Assembly (NCBI GenBank): GCA_947168515.1
Contig: CAMVMF010000006.1
Span: 1 to 64,000, forward strand
Source: an uncultured Bacteroidales bacterium
Lineage (GTDB): Bacteria; Bacteroidota; Bacteroidia; Bacteroidales; P3
Reading direction: 5' to 3'
DNA: 64,000 nucleotides
The notes under the pieces are model-generated. The model saw nothing but the letters and a program-made list of their open reading frames with translations. It was not told the origin of the DNA and made no database searches. Position numbers and translations under genes: made by a program. This document shows, in pieces, positions 1-10,400 of this stretch (positions are counted from its first letter, which is position 1; each line of letters starts with the position of its first letter).

Positions 1-76
1 GGGTTGAGAGTTGAGAGTTGGCTTCCGCACCCGGATAATTCTCCATTCTCAATTCTCCATTCTCAATTCCAAAAAA
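1..76. repeat. Dispersed 7-mer repeat element, copy 1
   Basis: Runs of GAGAGTTGAGAGTTGG, a GC-rich core (GGCTTCCGCACCCGGATAAT), then runs of TTCTCCATTCTCAATTC. The left and right runs are roughly complementary, so the element can fold into a hairpin with the GC core as loop. The same core recurs near 2.4 kb (inverted), 12.8 kb (variant) and 27.5 kb (two copies). It lies just before the histidine kinase; the gene to its left is outside the window. Confidence 0.85.
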
Positions 77-101
77 TGGACTCGTACCATTTCATACTAT
101 C

Positions 102-2375
102 ATGATAAAGAAAAGATTGTTTTTGGCTTTTTGGATATGGGGAGGGCTAGGAGTCTGGTTCAGCCTTGCCTTGCTTTTCGGAAGCTGTCAACAAGGACAA
201 GGTGGCCGTGACTCTTCTCAGCCAACCAAAGCTGATTTCGCACTCCGTGCCCATGTGGACAGCCACAACAAAACGGCTTTCCTCAACCGCTATGAAGACC
301 CCTCCTGCTCCATCCACGAAGCATACTGTGCTCTGGACCTCCTACACGACTCCATTCCTAATTACCACGACGGACTCCTCCGCGCATACAACAACCTGGC
401 CTTCGGCTACTACATGTTGGCCGAACAGGACAGCGCCCAAGCCTATATAGACAGCGTCCTGAATTTCTCCGAGAGTCTTTCCCATTCCCGCCTTGACAAG
501 TCCACACGCCCTTCCGGCACCGCACGCCCCGGCGAAAACGCCCCTAAGGCTGCTGCCAGAACCATCAAATCCTCCTCCAAGAATGTAGAGGTGGAGCAAC
601 TAATCGCCAAACTAATGCGCATTCGTCTGCTCCAACGCAACTGCCGCATTGCCGAGTCGTACCAACTGCTATATGACATCAACCAGTCTCGGGTGTTGAA
701 TCTGAATTCCAGCAACTATCTTTACTCTTATGCACAGATGGAGTATTTCATCACTTCGCTGACCCTCAACTACCACTACCGAAACAGTGCTTTGGCCTCC
801 TCCTCGTCAACGTTGCTGACGCCTGGCACTATGCAAACCATGAAGGAGCTGTTGGAAAAAGTCGAAGAGACGCGTCCCCACCTGAAATGCGACTATGCCG
901 AAGACATGTCGCTGAACTATGCCATGGCACACTGCTATTACCGCCTAGCCTCGGCCTCCAATGGCGACCCACAAATCCTAAGCAAAGCCTACGACAACTT
1001 GACCAGCACCCTCCGCATCCTATCCATTCCCAACCAATACAGCATTTACCATCTTGCCAATGTGTTCCAGCTACAGGCCTTCATCGTGGCCGACACCGAT
1101 ATTGCACCTGAGATGTACTATGAACACTGCCACGGACAACTGCTGTTGCTGGACAGCCTGAGTCGCCAACTCTACCCCCCTGACTCCATGTACTTGGAGC
1201 AGGACTATGGATTAGATATGTTCCGCATTAGCACCAACCTCTTCTTCCGCACCACCGACCCCTACCAGCATCTTGGGGCTGCCGTGTCGGCGGCAGAATA
1301 CTGCCTGCGCATCCATGACTACGACGAAGCCTATCGATACTATTCCATGATACTGGAAGACACCTCATGGAACGATGGCATCGCTCCGAAATTCGAGTCT
1401 ATGCTGTATGACGGCCTTATCCGCATGGGCTATTCGGACAATCCCGCCGACAACACCAAATGGTATGCCCACGAGATGGAGCTGCTCTCCTTCATACGCG
1501 AGAATGAGAGTGCCGATGCGATGCTCCAAAACCTGCTAAACCGTGCCGAGAACCGCAACAAATACTACGTTGTAGCCATTATCGCCACCGTGCCTTTCCT
1601 CATCATCCTTTCCATATTGGTGGTACTTCTGGTGAGTAGGTCGCGCCGACTGCGCCAAGAAAAAACGGCCCTGCAAGAGGCCAAACGGCAGGACGTAGAG
1701 CGTATTGCCAACGTAGAGACCTGCCTGTCCGTGATGCGGCACGACATCAACCCGTTCCTCTCCTACCTACAAAACAAAAAGCTGAGCCCCGAGATGCGCC
1801 AAGAGGTGCTGGACCAGCTGCTCCGAACCTTTGCCAACATCAAGACATGGACCAATCTCTCCATTCCCAGTGGGCTTCAATTCCAGTCCTCCACCTTCCC
1901 ATTAAATGAGGTTTTCGACAGCGTCCGCGGCTCCTGCGTGCGGTTGGACCACGACGTAGACCTAATTTTCCACCCCACCACCCTCAGCATCCTGGGCGAC
2001 CGACAACTGACAGAAATTTTGCTGCGCAACCTGGTCAACAATGCCTTACAGCACACCACTGAAGGCAAAGTGAGCATCCACGCCGAAGTATACGAAAAAG
2101 ACAAACGTTTTGTTCATATCGAAGTGAAGGACACCGGCGAAGGTATGGACGACGAAACACTAGAAAACTTGTTCCGGGCCGACAAGAAAGTGAAAACCAC
2201 CTCCGACCCCGAAGCACCCCATGGCTCGGGTTTTGGGCTGGTCCTGTGCAAATACATTATCAAGCGACACGACGACAACACCCTCCGAGGGTGCCGAATA
2301 TGGGCGGAGAGCGTAGCAGGCCAGGGCAGCACATTCCACTGCATCCTGGCAGGCAACAACAACGGAACCTCGTGA
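102..2375 (+). CDS. Membrane-anchored sensor histidine kinase
   Basis: Two-component sensor kinase. The N-terminus is a hydrophobic signal with a lipobox-like LLFGSC (Cys29). It is followed by about 450 residues of helical, TPR-like extracytoplasmic sensor region, a transmembrane helix near residues 488-512 (YYVVAIIATVPFLIILSILV), a basic juxtamembrane stretch, and a kinase core. The phospho-acceptor box is VMRHDINPF with His547. ATPase motifs are visible in order: N box NLVNNALQH, G1 DTGEGMD, G2 GSGFGLVLCK. There is no receiver domain, so this is not a hybrid kinase. A response regulator follows on the same strand after a repeat element and is the likely partner. The stop codon TGA lies in the first bases of that repeat. 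Input signal unknown. Confidence 0.9.
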   Translation: MIKKRLFLAFWIWGGLGVWFSLALLFGSCQQGQGGRDSSQPTKADFALRAHVDSHNKTAFLNRYEDPSCSIHEAYCALDLLHDSIPNYHDGLLRAYNNLAFGYYMLAEQDSAQAYIDSVLNFSESLSHSRLDKSTRPSGTARPGENAPKAAARTIKSSSKNVEVEQLIAKLMRIRLLQRNCRIAESYQLLYDINQSRVLNLNSSNYLYSYAQMEYFITSLTLNYHYRNSALASSSSTLLTPGTMQTMKELLEKVEETRPHLKCDYAEDMSLNYAMAHCYYRLASASNGDPQILSKAYDNLTSTLRILSIPNQYSIYHLANVFQLQAFIVADTDIAPEMYYEHCHGQLLLLDSLSRQLYPPDSMYLEQDYGLDMFRISTNLFFRTTDPYQHLGAAVSAAEYCLRIHDYDEAYRYYSMILEDTSWNDGIAPKFESMLYDGLIRMGYSDNPADNTKWYAHEMELLSFIRENESADAMLQNLLNRAENRNKYYVVAIIATVPFLIILSILVVLLVSRSRRLRQEKTALQEAKRQDVERIANVETCLSVMRHDINPFLSYLQNKKLSPEMRQEVLDQLLRTFANIKTWTNLSIPSGLQFQSSTFPLNEVFDSVRGSCVRLDHDVDLIFHPTTLSILGDRQLTEILLRNLVNNALQHTTEGKVSIHAEVYEKDKRFVHIEVKDTGEGMDDETLENLFRADKKVKTTSDPEAPHGSGFGLVLCKYIIKRHDDNTLRGCRIWAESVAGQGSTFHCILAGNNNGTS

Positions 2376-2450
2376 ATTGAGAATTGGGAATTGAGAATGG
2401 AGAATTATCCGGGTGCGGAAGCCAATTCTCAACTCTCAACTCTCTGCCAA
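2374..2450. repeat. Dispersed 7-mer repeat element, inverted copy
   Basis: GAATTGAGAATTGGGAATTG, the core in reverse orientation (ATCCGGGTGCGGAAGCC), then CAATTCTCAACTCTCAACTC. The arms are complementary and could form a long stem. It begins inside the stop codon of the histidine kinase and separates that gene from its response regulator. Confidence 0.85.
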
Positions 2451-2478
2451 TTATGAGAATACTAAAATAACACCAGAT

Positions 2479-3288
2479 ATGGAACCTATCAAAATAATGA
2501 TTGTCGACGACGAGCCCATCATCCGCAAGGCTCTCAAGGCAGAACTGAACAGCATGCAGGGCAACATTGCCTGCGGCATGAACGACGACGGAGAGATAGA
2601 GTACCGCAGCGTAACCGTACTCGACACCTACGCCAATGGCGCACAACTGATGGCAGCCCTCGACAATCCGCTCCCCCACCCTATGCCCGACTACTTGCTG
2701 CTGGACATGGAATTTCAGGGCGAACCCACTGGAGGCATTTTTATAGCCGACAGGGTGCATAAGAAATATCCTGACATCCGCATCGCCATCCTGTCGGGAC
2801 GTTTCGACAATCCGCTGCCCAACGAGGGCAACCGTATCGACCGTATGCTGGAGATAGCTCGTGTGGTTTTCGAATCACTAGAACATGGCGCACAGGCTTT
2901 CGTGAGCAAGAATGCTGCCGGCGGTTTTTCCGTGGAGAATGTGTTGCGTGCCATCGAAGGTCTTGAACGAGGGGAGAAATACTACTTTAATTATCCCGTG
3001 ATGATGACGCTGAAAGAGGCTGCCGAACTGTATGTGAAACACGCAGCCGAGATGCGTACCGACATCACCCTCAGCGAGACAGAACGCAACCTGCTGCTAC
3101 TGGAAGCCGCAGGCTGCACGGCATCCGAAATCGCCTCCACACTGAGGGAGACCGACAAAAGCATACAGGAACGGCAGAAGGAACTGTCAAGAAAACTAGA
3201 TATCGTGAACAAGTCGAGTGCACGAATAGCCAAGGCCATGCAGTACGGACTGATAGATGGGCGGGACATCAAATATTTGAAGAGATAA
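2479..3288 (+). CDS. Response regulator, LuxR-like C-terminus
   Basis: Receiver-domain regulator, probably phosphorylated by the kinase just upstream. I chose the ATG at 2479 (MEPIKIMIVDDEP) rather than the ORF-track start at 2413, because the first 22 residues of the longer ORF are translated repeat DNA. The receiver shows the acidic pair VDDEP near residue 10 and the phospho-acceptor Asp in LLLDMEFQGEPTGG near residue 75, with a longer than usual segment between them. The C-terminal third (SETERNLLLLEAAGCTASEIAS) has the spacing of a LuxR/GerE helix-turn-helix, though divergent. Length is 269 residues. Targets unknown. Confidence 0.85.
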   Translation: MEPIKIMIVDDEPIIRKALKAELNSMQGNIACGMNDDGEIEYRSVTVLDTYANGAQLMAALDNPLPHPMPDYLLLDMEFQGEPTGGIFIADRVHKKYPDIRIAILSGRFDNPLPNEGNRIDRMLEIARVVFESLEHGAQAFVSKNAAGGFSVENVLRAIEGLERGEKYYFNYPVMMTLKEAAELYVKHAAEMRTDITLSETERNLLLLEAAGCTASEIASTLRETDKSIQERQKELSRKLDIVNKSSARIAKAMQYGLIDGRDIKYLKR

Positions 3289-3492
3289 AATGAGGAGGAA
3301 AGAGAGAAATAGCACGGACCACTTAGCAACAAAGATACGCAGGATAATACTACTATGATAAGTCGGGACAGAAAAAGGTCAATTTTCAGATAAACGGACG
3401 TTTTTTCTTCCCCTTTTCATGAGACAAAAACGGGCAAACGAAAAGAATATTTACTTAATATTCAATATGTCATACAGAAAATAGCATTTTTT

Positions 3493-3524
3493 TTTGGTCA
3501 ATTGAGAAATTCTTCGTACTTTTG
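3493..3524 (+). promoter_or_regulatory. Bacteroidota promoter for tRNA-Cys
   Basis: A -33 TTTG (3493-3496) and a -7 TACTTTTG (3517-3524) are separated by 20 nt, matching the Bacteroidota primary sigma consensus TTTG/TAnnTTTG. The tRNA starts 22 nt after the -7 box. Confidence 0.7.
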
Positions 3525-3545
3525 CAATCGATTTTGAAAGAAAAA

Positions 3546-3616
3546 GGTCGTTTGGCCGAGGGGCTAGGCACAGGTCTGCAAAACCTGCTACTCCGGTTCA
3601 AATCCGGAAGCGACCT
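3546..3616 (+). tRNA. tRNA-Cys (GCA)
   Basis: A full cloverleaf can be drawn by hand: 7-bp acceptor stem GGTCGTT/AGCGACC with one G-U pair; D arm GCC/GGC; anticodon stem CAGGT/ACCTG with loop CTGCAAA, giving anticodon GCA; 5-bp T stem TCCGG/CCGGA with loop TTCAAAT; discriminator T. It is 71 nt long and CCA is not encoded. It has its own promoter and is followed within 10 nt by a hairpin terminator. Confidence 0.95.
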
Positions 3617-3625
3617 CAACAAAAT

Positions 3626-3654
3626 GAGCCTCCTGATATGAAGGAGGCTTTTTT
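3626..3654 (+). terminator. Rho-independent terminator after tRNA-Cys
   Basis: Stem AGCCTCCT / AGGAGGCT with a short loop, followed by a run of T residues. Confidence 0.85.
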
Positions 3655-3745
3655 CATGTAGATAAGTTCGTGTTAATACGCTAATGCGTAAATCTAATAT
3701 TTTAGTCTCCAATAAACCATCCGCCTCGCACCCATCGGTGCCCAT

Positions 3746-4792
3746 TCATCGCAGAAGGGTGATGGTGCCCGAAAGCGTCTGAAAACCCGCAGGAGTTTCT
3801 ATATCACGGTAGCGACATTTGTACACATAGGTGGCCGCAGGGCAAGGGTGTCCCCCACTCGTGCCGTCCCACGAATGGTTGCTATCGGTGGTGTGAAAGA
3901 CCAGGGCACCTCGACGGTCATAAATCCATAATTCATATTGCAATAAACCGTCAACAATGGGACGGAACGTGTTGTTCTGTTCTAGACCCGGGGTAAAAAC
4001 AATGGGAAAATAGAGTGCCACACGGCGGAACGGCACCACCTTGATAGCAGAATCGACGCAAGTAGACGAGAATGCTACCATCTTCACCTCCACACTGTCG
4101 CCCTCCATCCACGGCTTTACCGCGAAAGAGGTATGTTTTTTTTGGCTTCCTTGCAAGACACCATTAAGGTACCATTTCCGACCATTCCAAAAATCATATT
4201 GTTGCCCACTATTGCCGATACTGAAATCCTCCACTTCCACCTCCAGTTGATTATACGAGAGCTGGTCGGGATACACATACATTTGCGCTAACACAGGCTG
4301 CACAGGATTGAGTTTTATGCGACCCCGCGATGGGCACTGCGGAGTTTCGCGATAGTCGACATATACCTCATAGACCGTTGGCTCAGTTGGCATCACATAT
4401 ATATCCGAGAGATGTTCCTGTCCCAATAGAGAAGAATCCATAGGCACCGACGTCCAATGAAAATACATGCCTCTACCATCATCATAGACAATAACATTAT
4501 GTCCGGCAGGCTCAACGCAATGAGCCTTCGAGCCCGGCTCAGCGTATGGATACTCCAATACCGCCAGCCTTAAGATGACTATGCTGTCACAATCCGCACC
4601 CACCCTCGTAAGGGTGTCATAGTATATACCACTCCTAGTGAGGGTGCGACCGTTAAAAACATACTGGCTTCCTTCGCAAATGGAGTCGCGGACACGTACA
4701 AGCGTGTCCGTACAAGGCCTTTGGGCCTTTAGGGAGAGGCTACAGCACAACAGACAGACCACAAAAAACACTATTTGGAGAACTCGTTTCAT
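3746..4792 (-). CDS. Secreted protein with T9SS type B sorting domain
   Basis: A 348-residue exported protein. It has a classical signal peptide (MKRVLQIVFFVVCLLCCSLSLKAQ). The C-terminal 90 residues match the gliding-motility-associated (type B) type IX secretion sorting domain: FPIVFTPGLEQNNTFRP, LWIYDRRGALVFHTT, WDGTSGGHPCPAATYVYKCRYRD and a short terminal strand. The middle is beta-rich and Cys-containing, without a domain I can name. Proteins with this tail are usually exported by the Por/T9SS machinery and retained at the cell surface. It follows a lipoprotein gene by 18 nt on the same strand, so the two are likely cotranscribed. Confidence 0.85.
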   Translation of the reverse strand: MKRVLQIVFFVVCLLCCSLSLKAQRPCTDTLVRVRDSICEGSQYVFNGRTLTRSGIYYDTLTRVGADCDSIVILRLAVLEYPYAEPGSKAHCVEPAGHNVIVYDDGRGMYFHWTSVPMDSSLLGQEHLSDIYVMPTEPTVYEVYVDYRETPQCPSRGRIKLNPVQPVLAQMYVYPDQLSYNQLEVEVEDFSIGNSGQQYDFWNGRKWYLNGVLQGSQKKHTSFAVKPWMEGDSVEVKMVAFSSTCVDSAIKVVPFRRVALYFPIVFTPGLEQNNTFRPIVDGLLQYELWIYDRRGALVFHTTDSNHSWDGTSGGHPCPAATYVYKCRYRDIETPAGFQTLSGTITLLR

Positions 4793-4810
4793 AGCCCACC
4801 TCTCTTTTTA

Positions 4811-5206
4811 TTACTGTGCCAGCGTCATCAGCACCACATACTCCTCTGCATCGTATGCGGAGTGCTGGAAGAGTAACAGCGTATCATGTTGACGGACATA
4901 ACGCCAACGGATAAAGACATCGCCATCGATACTGGTAACGATTAACGAGTCGCCCTCGGTGTAATAGGGATAAACCATGAGCAGGTCGTAAAACAAGATA
5001 GAATCCTCATAAATACACATCTTGCCAGCCGACGAATCTTGCGGGCAGAGCCAGCATCCGACAGGGCTGCTGGCATCGAAAGATGGGGTGTCTATGGAGG
5101 CAGTCTCCACGAAGTCGGAGGCCGACACGCCTTCCTCTTTGGGCACACAAGCGTCCACCAATAAGACCCCAAGGCACACCACAATCCACGAAAAAACCTT
5201 ATTCAT
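4811..5206 (-). CDS. Small putative lipoprotein, unknown function
   Basis: 131 residues. Signal peptide with lipobox LVDAC (Cys20), then an acidic linker and a compact beta-rich domain that begins VGCWLCPQDSSAGKMCIYED. I do not recognise the family; the pattern of a small lipocalin- or META-like barrel is possible but unproven. It is the first gene of a two-gene minus-strand unit with the T9SS-sorted protein downstream. Confidence 0.7.
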   Translation of the reverse strand: MNKVFSWIVVCLGVLLVDACVPKEEGVSASDFVETASIDTPSFDASSPVGCWLCPQDSSAGKMCIYEDSILFYDLLMVYPYYTEGDSLIVTSIDGDVFIRWRYVRQHDTLLLFQHSAYDAEEYVVLMTLAQ

Positions 5207-5383
5207 GAGTTTGAGCAGTTTTGGATTCTTACAATGGATTCCATTGCGTCGCCGGAAAGGATAAATCTTGCACGTCCATAATAAAAATCATTAATCAAAT
5301 TCTAACAGTTTCTAATAGCACACACCTATTCTCACATGCAAAAGGGTGCTATCTGTATAACCTGCATGACACCCACCCTCTAC

Positions 5384-6364
5384 TTACAGGCAAGCCTGGA
5401 TGACCATTTCGTAGAGTTCCTTGGTGCTGATGCCCATGGCCCGAGCTTGCTTGGGGACGATACTCTCGGCACTTTGACCAGGGATGGTGTTGACCTCTAG
5501 GAAGAAAAGTTCTTGTTTCTGCGTGTCGTAGATGTAGTCGAACCGGACAATTCCGCGGCAGTCCAAAAGGTCATAGAGTTTGGACGAAACCTCCTGTATC
5601 TGGTCACTGATGGCCTTGTCCACTTCGGCAGGAGTCACCTCGTTGCTAAAACCGTCGTACTTGGCAGCATAGTCGAAAAACTCGTGTCCTCCAGTAGGAA
5701 TAATCTCGGTGATGGGGAAGATGTATTTCCGCTCCTTGGTACGAAGGACTCCACAGTCGAACTCCCGGCCTTGGATAAACTCCTCAACCAGCACCTCGCT
5801 GTCCTCGGTGAGGGCCTCTTGTATGGCGGGCATGAGATCTTCTGGCCGCTTCACTTTGGTGGTGGCGACGCTGCTACCTCCAGCAGCGGGTTTGACGAAT
5901 ACGGGGAGGGATAGTTCGCGAAGGATGGCATCGGCATCAATCGGCTGATTGCCGTAGAGCAGTTTGGACTTTGCCAAGCTGACCACGCCAAAACTGCGAA
6001 CAACTGGGTTGCAGTAGCCTTTGTTGAATGTGAGGGCAGAGGTATAAAAACCACAGGTGGTGTAAGGAATGCCGAGCATGTCGAAATAGCCCTGCAGCAC
6101 GCCATTCTCACCGGGGTTGCCGTGGATGATAATAAAAGCCAAGTCAAAACGGTCGACCCCCTCTACAGTGAAATTGTCGCGATTGACTGCGCGGTGCTCG
6201 CCATCATTGGCAAGCCAGTACCACCCAGAGCGTTCCACTACAATCTTGTAAACATTATACTTCTGATGGTCGAGGTTCTCGTATACCTGACATCCACTAT
6301 TGATGGAGACATCATGCTCTCCTGAAAAGCCGCCCATCACCAGGGCTATATTCTTCTTGGTCAT
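5384..6364 (-). CDS. ddl: D-alanine--D-alanine ligase
   Basis: ATP-dependent ligase that makes the D-Ala-D-Ala dipeptide for peptidoglycan; cytoplasmic. It has the typical length (326 residues) and ATP-grasp layout: N-terminal GGFSGEHDVS, central LPVFVKPAAGGSSVATTKV (ATP-binding Lys and loop), VEEFIQGREFDCGVL, the omega-loop region FFDYAAKYDGFSNEVTPA with the KY pair typical of D-Ala rather than D-lactate ligases, and the metal-binding FLEVNTIPGQS. It lies 28 nt downstream of the GSCFA gene on the same strand, so probably the same transcript. Confidence 0.95.
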   Translation of the reverse strand: MTKKNIALVMGGFSGEHDVSINSGCQVYENLDHQKYNVYKIVVERSGWYWLANDGEHRAVNRDNFTVEGVDRFDLAFIIIHGNPGENGVLQGYFDMLGIPYTTCGFYTSALTFNKGYCNPVVRSFGVVSLAKSKLLYGNQPIDADAILRELSLPVFVKPAAGGSSVATTKVKRPEDLMPAIQEALTEDSEVLVEEFIQGREFDCGVLRTKERKYIFPITEIIPTGGHEFFDYAAKYDGFSNEVTPAEVDKAISDQIQEVSSKLYDLLDCRGIVRFDYIYDTQKQELFFLEVNTIPGQSAESIVPKQARAMGISTKELYEMVIQACL

Positions 6365-6392
6365 ATCTATTATATGTTTTTTGTTTGACTAA

Positions 6393-7280
6393 TTATTGCT
6401 GTGGCGAATGCAAGGGCCGGTGCTGCTGCCGCCGCCACTCTTTCTCTTTCTGACGCACCCGGTTGCGGGTATCTTCGCTCATATAGGTCTGCTGGAAACG
6501 CTCCCATATAATGTCCACCGCCAAGTCAGATGGGTGGCAAAGGTCGCGGGCGTAGAAACGATAGTCGCGCAACTCGTCCATCACGATTTCATAACTGTCG
6601 AAATAGGTGCTTCGTGCATCCACACCCACCAGTTGGTCCACTGCCAACAGCAGGGTACTCTTGCTCAGCTGGTTGCCATGGGCACCGTCGGACAGATGCC
6701 GGATGGGGCTCACGGTAAAGATGAAATGGGAGGGCAGCGTACCCATGATTCCCTGCCAGCAACTCACAATTTCCTCTACCGCCAGCCGTCTCCGCCGGAA
6801 GGTGGCAGCCGGCAATTTATGGCAGTTGGCCACAGGGTACCCCTGCATGGAGGAAGCCATGGCGGGGTCGGCGAGGAAGAAAGCGTAGGCAGTGCCAAAG
6901 GTGCAGAGGACGACCGGATTGCGTTGTAGAAATAGATGCACCTGATGGATTGAGTCGTTGCAGCTTCGCCACACGGCATCGAGGTCTGGCCCAGAGAAAC
7001 GTCCATGGTGCAACCACGAGTGCCACAGCCCTTCATGCCGCACCAGACATTCCTGGCCCAGTTCCTGGTCCGTCACAGCCTTTTGCATACACAAGGCCAT
7101 CGAAAAAGGGTTATACAGCGTACCGAAGGGGTTGCACAGGCAGTCCAGCCCCGCAGCTTGCATCCTGGCCCCCACTTCGTCTGTGAAACAAGAACCCAAC
7201 AGCAGCAGGGGCGTACCGTAGTCGATGCGTAGGGTCGAAGGGGCAATATTTACGGGAGTGGTCAATTGCAAAGCACACAT
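6393..7280 (-). CDS. GSCFA domain protein
   Basis: 295 residues with the family-defining motif LLLGSCFTDEVG near residue 30, followed by NPFGTLYNPFSM. It also carries FTVSPIRH and DYRFYARDLCHPSDLAVDIIWE, features of the SGNH-hydrolase-like GSCFA family common in Bacteroidota. The Ser of GSCF and the later Asp/His pair (DLCHPSD) fit a hydrolase or esterase; the substrate is not established. No signal peptide. It lies upstream of ddl in one minus-strand unit, which hints at an envelope role (inference). Confidence 0.85.
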   Translation of the reverse strand: MCALQLTTPVNIAPSTLRIDYGTPLLLLGSCFTDEVGARMQAAGLDCLCNPFGTLYNPFSMALCMQKAVTDQELGQECLVRHEGLWHSWLHHGRFSGPDLDAVWRSCNDSIHQVHLFLQRNPVVLCTFGTAYAFFLADPAMASSMQGYPVANCHKLPAATFRRRRLAVEEIVSCWQGIMGTLPSHFIFTVSPIRHLSDGAHGNQLSKSTLLLAVDQLVGVDARSTYFDSYEIVMDELRDYRFYARDLCHPSDLAVDIIWERFQQTYMSEDTRNRVRQKEKEWRRQQHRPLHSPQQ

Positions 7281-7464
7281 TTTAATACCTCCTTTCGGGT
7301 GCGGGTGTTATCTCGTCTTGGCAAGGCTCAGCCTCTGAGGATTAGCACTCGGCTGTTAGCCGGTGAGAACATTTCTAACATCAGTTTTTTTCTATTTCTT
7401 CTTTTTATAACATTTCCGAATGACGCATGACAAATAGTTGCCAACACGTTCGTACTCAATCAGC

Positions 7465-10400
7465 TCAGCTGGTCATCACAGGCTTCACATCGCTCACGCC
7501 TGGCATATTGGAGAGGATAGGTAAGAAGGCCTTAGCACCTACACGCAAATCGCGCGACCTCATGGTAAGGGTGAGTTCGTGCTCGTAGTCGACAATTAGG
7601 GCCTCCAACGGTACATTGCCTTTATGCTTGTCGGCCATAGCCTTCAGCTCTTTACAGAATGGTATGGAGATATTATTCAGGCGCACGGTGAACTTGATAA
7701 GCTTGGTATACCTTTCCAATACATCGCTGAGCATCATCATCTCAGTAATGGTCACCTTGGGACGGCCCGTGAAGACTGTGCCGTCGGGATTCATTCGAGA
7801 AAACTGAGAGACGCGACCCTTCATGTAGATGAACAAGTCCTTCTGAAAATAATTCTTGTACTTGAGAAACTCATCTTTGTACAGCTGTAGGGAGAAAGAC
7901 CCTTTGTAATCCTCCAACACCATCCGCCCATAAGGGTCCCCATTGCGTTGTGAGATGCCATCCTTGGCATCAGTGACAATGCCACCTATGCTGAACTCTT
8001 TGCCCACACAACTGCTCAGGTCCGAGAGGTCGGCACAGGAGGCCGTGGTGAAGTTCTCCATTTCAAACTTGAACTCGTCCAGCGGATGCCCACTCAGGTA
8101 GAGGCCTATCACGCTGAATTCTTCGCGGCAGCGCTCCACCACGCTCCATTCGTCGCATTTGGGCACATCGGGGTGGTCTTCTTGCTTTATCTCGTCGCTC
8201 ATGTCGAAGATAGACATCTGGGCACTCTCTGCGTTCTCGCGGTTGCGGGTGGCCCAGCGCATCAGCTTTTCGACGAAGGTGGGAGTTGTCTCCAAATCAT
8301 TCTCTTTATAAAAGTACTGGGCACGGTGCATCTCCCCTATTCCATCGAAAGCTCCGGCTTTAACCAGCACCTCTAGGTTCTTGCGGTTGATGGCAGGGAT
8401 GTCCACACGCCCAAGGAAGTCAAAGATGTCGGTATACTGCCCACCCTTCTCTCGTTCCGAGATGACCGCCTCGGCGGCAGCCTCGCCCATTCCGCTGATG
8501 GCCTGCAGTCCGAAACGGATCTTTCCCTCGGCATTGGCCGAGAAGTCTTTCTCCGACTCGTTGACCGATGGAGCCAGGATGGCAATGCCGTTTTTGCGGC
8601 AGTCGTCCATCAATTCCGTCACGCGCTTGATATCGTTCTGGGCACTGGTCATCACCGCAGCCATATACTCTGCCGGGTAGTGCGCCTTGAGGTAGGCCGT
8701 CTGGTAGGCCACCCATGAGTAACAAGTGGCGTGCGACTTGTTGAAGGCGTAGGAGGCAAATTTCTTCCAGTCCTCCCATATCTTGTGCAGCGTCTCATGC
8801 TTGTGCCCGTTGGCTTCACCGCCCTTATAGAAGAGCACCTCCAGCTCGTTCATCTTCTCAATCTGCTTCTTGCCCATGGCCTTACGCAGGGTATCGCTCT
8901 GTCCGCGAGTGAAGTTGGCCAGCTGGCGGCTCAGCAGCATCACCTGCTCCTGATAGACCGTGATGCCGTAGGTGTCCTTCAGGTACTTCTCCATGCAGGG
9001 AATGTCATATTCCACAGGTTTGCGCCCTAGTTTTCGGTCGATGAAGTCGGGGATATAGTCCATAGGACCCGGGCGATAGAGGGCGTTCATGGCAATGAGG
9101 TCTTCAAAGACATGAGGCTGCAGTTCACGCAGATATTTCTGCATACCTGCCGACTCAAACTGGAAGGTGCCCACGGTGTTGCCGTCGCAATAGAGCTGAT
9201 AGGTCTTGGGGTCGTCGATGGGTATGTGGTCTATGTCGATATCCACGCCGTGGTTTCTCTTAATCATGCGGATGGCATTCTTGATGATGGTGAGGTTCTT
9301 CAGCCCCAGAAAGTCCATCTTAATCAGACCCACCGTCTCCACCACATGACCGTCATACTGGGTCACCAACACCTTGCCGCCCGACTCCTTATCGTCTATC
9401 GTGCACACGGGGGCTATATCGGTGATGTCCTGTGCACCGATGATAACGCCGCAGGCATGGATGCCCACCTGTCGGTTGGTGTCCTCTAGCTCGGCGGCAT
9501 AGGTCAGCATATTCTGCAGCTCGGGACCTTCTTCCCCTTCGGCTATTTTGTGCAATTCGGGCACATACTTGTAGCAGTTGACCAAGTTCACCTTGGGCGA
9601 CTTGCCTTTCTCATCCTTCACATTATCGGGGAAATTGCGGTCAGGAATCAGTTCCTTGATGTGGTTCACCGTGGTCAGCGGCACCTTCTCCACACGGCCC
9701 ACGTCGGCTATGGCGGACTTGGTGGCCATGGTGCCGTATGTGATGATATGGGCCACCTTCTCGTAGCCGTATTTCTTGGTAATCCATTCCAGCACCTTGC
9801 CGCGCCCAGCATCGTCGAAGTCCACGTCGATATCGGGCAACGATATTCGGTCGGGGTTGAGGAAACGCTCAAACAGCAGGTCGTACTTCAGCGGATCCAC
9901 GTCGGTAATCCACAGGCAGTACGCCACCACGCTGCCGGCCGCGGACCCTCGGCCAGGACCTACGCTCACGCCCAGCTCCTCGCGCGCCCCGCGGATATAG
10001 TCGGCCACGATAAGGAAATAGCCCGGGAATCCCATCGTCTTGATTGTGTGGAGTTCGAAGACCACTCGCTCTATCTGCTCTTCGGTGAGCTCCTCGCCAT
10101 AGCGTTTGTGAGCACCCTCCCAAACCAGTTTCTCCAAGTAGTCGGCCTCGAACTTAATGCGGTACAGCTTCTCATAGCCGCCCAACTTCTTTATCTTCTT
10201 CTCTGCCGCCTCCTGCGAGAGCACCACCTCATGCTTCTCGTTTTGGGTAAATTCGTCAAAAAGTTCCTTTTCGGTGATGCGCTGGCGATATTCTTCCTCG
10301 CTACCGAAGGAAGCCGGTATGTCGAACATGGGCATGATGGGGTCCGAGTCGATGCTGTACACCTCCACCTTGTTGGCTATCTCCATCGTGTTCTCCAAAG

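Noticed and set aside
2413-2478. Extended N-terminus of the response regulator
   Set aside because: These codons are read from the dispersed repeat; the receiver domain starts at the ATG at 2479.
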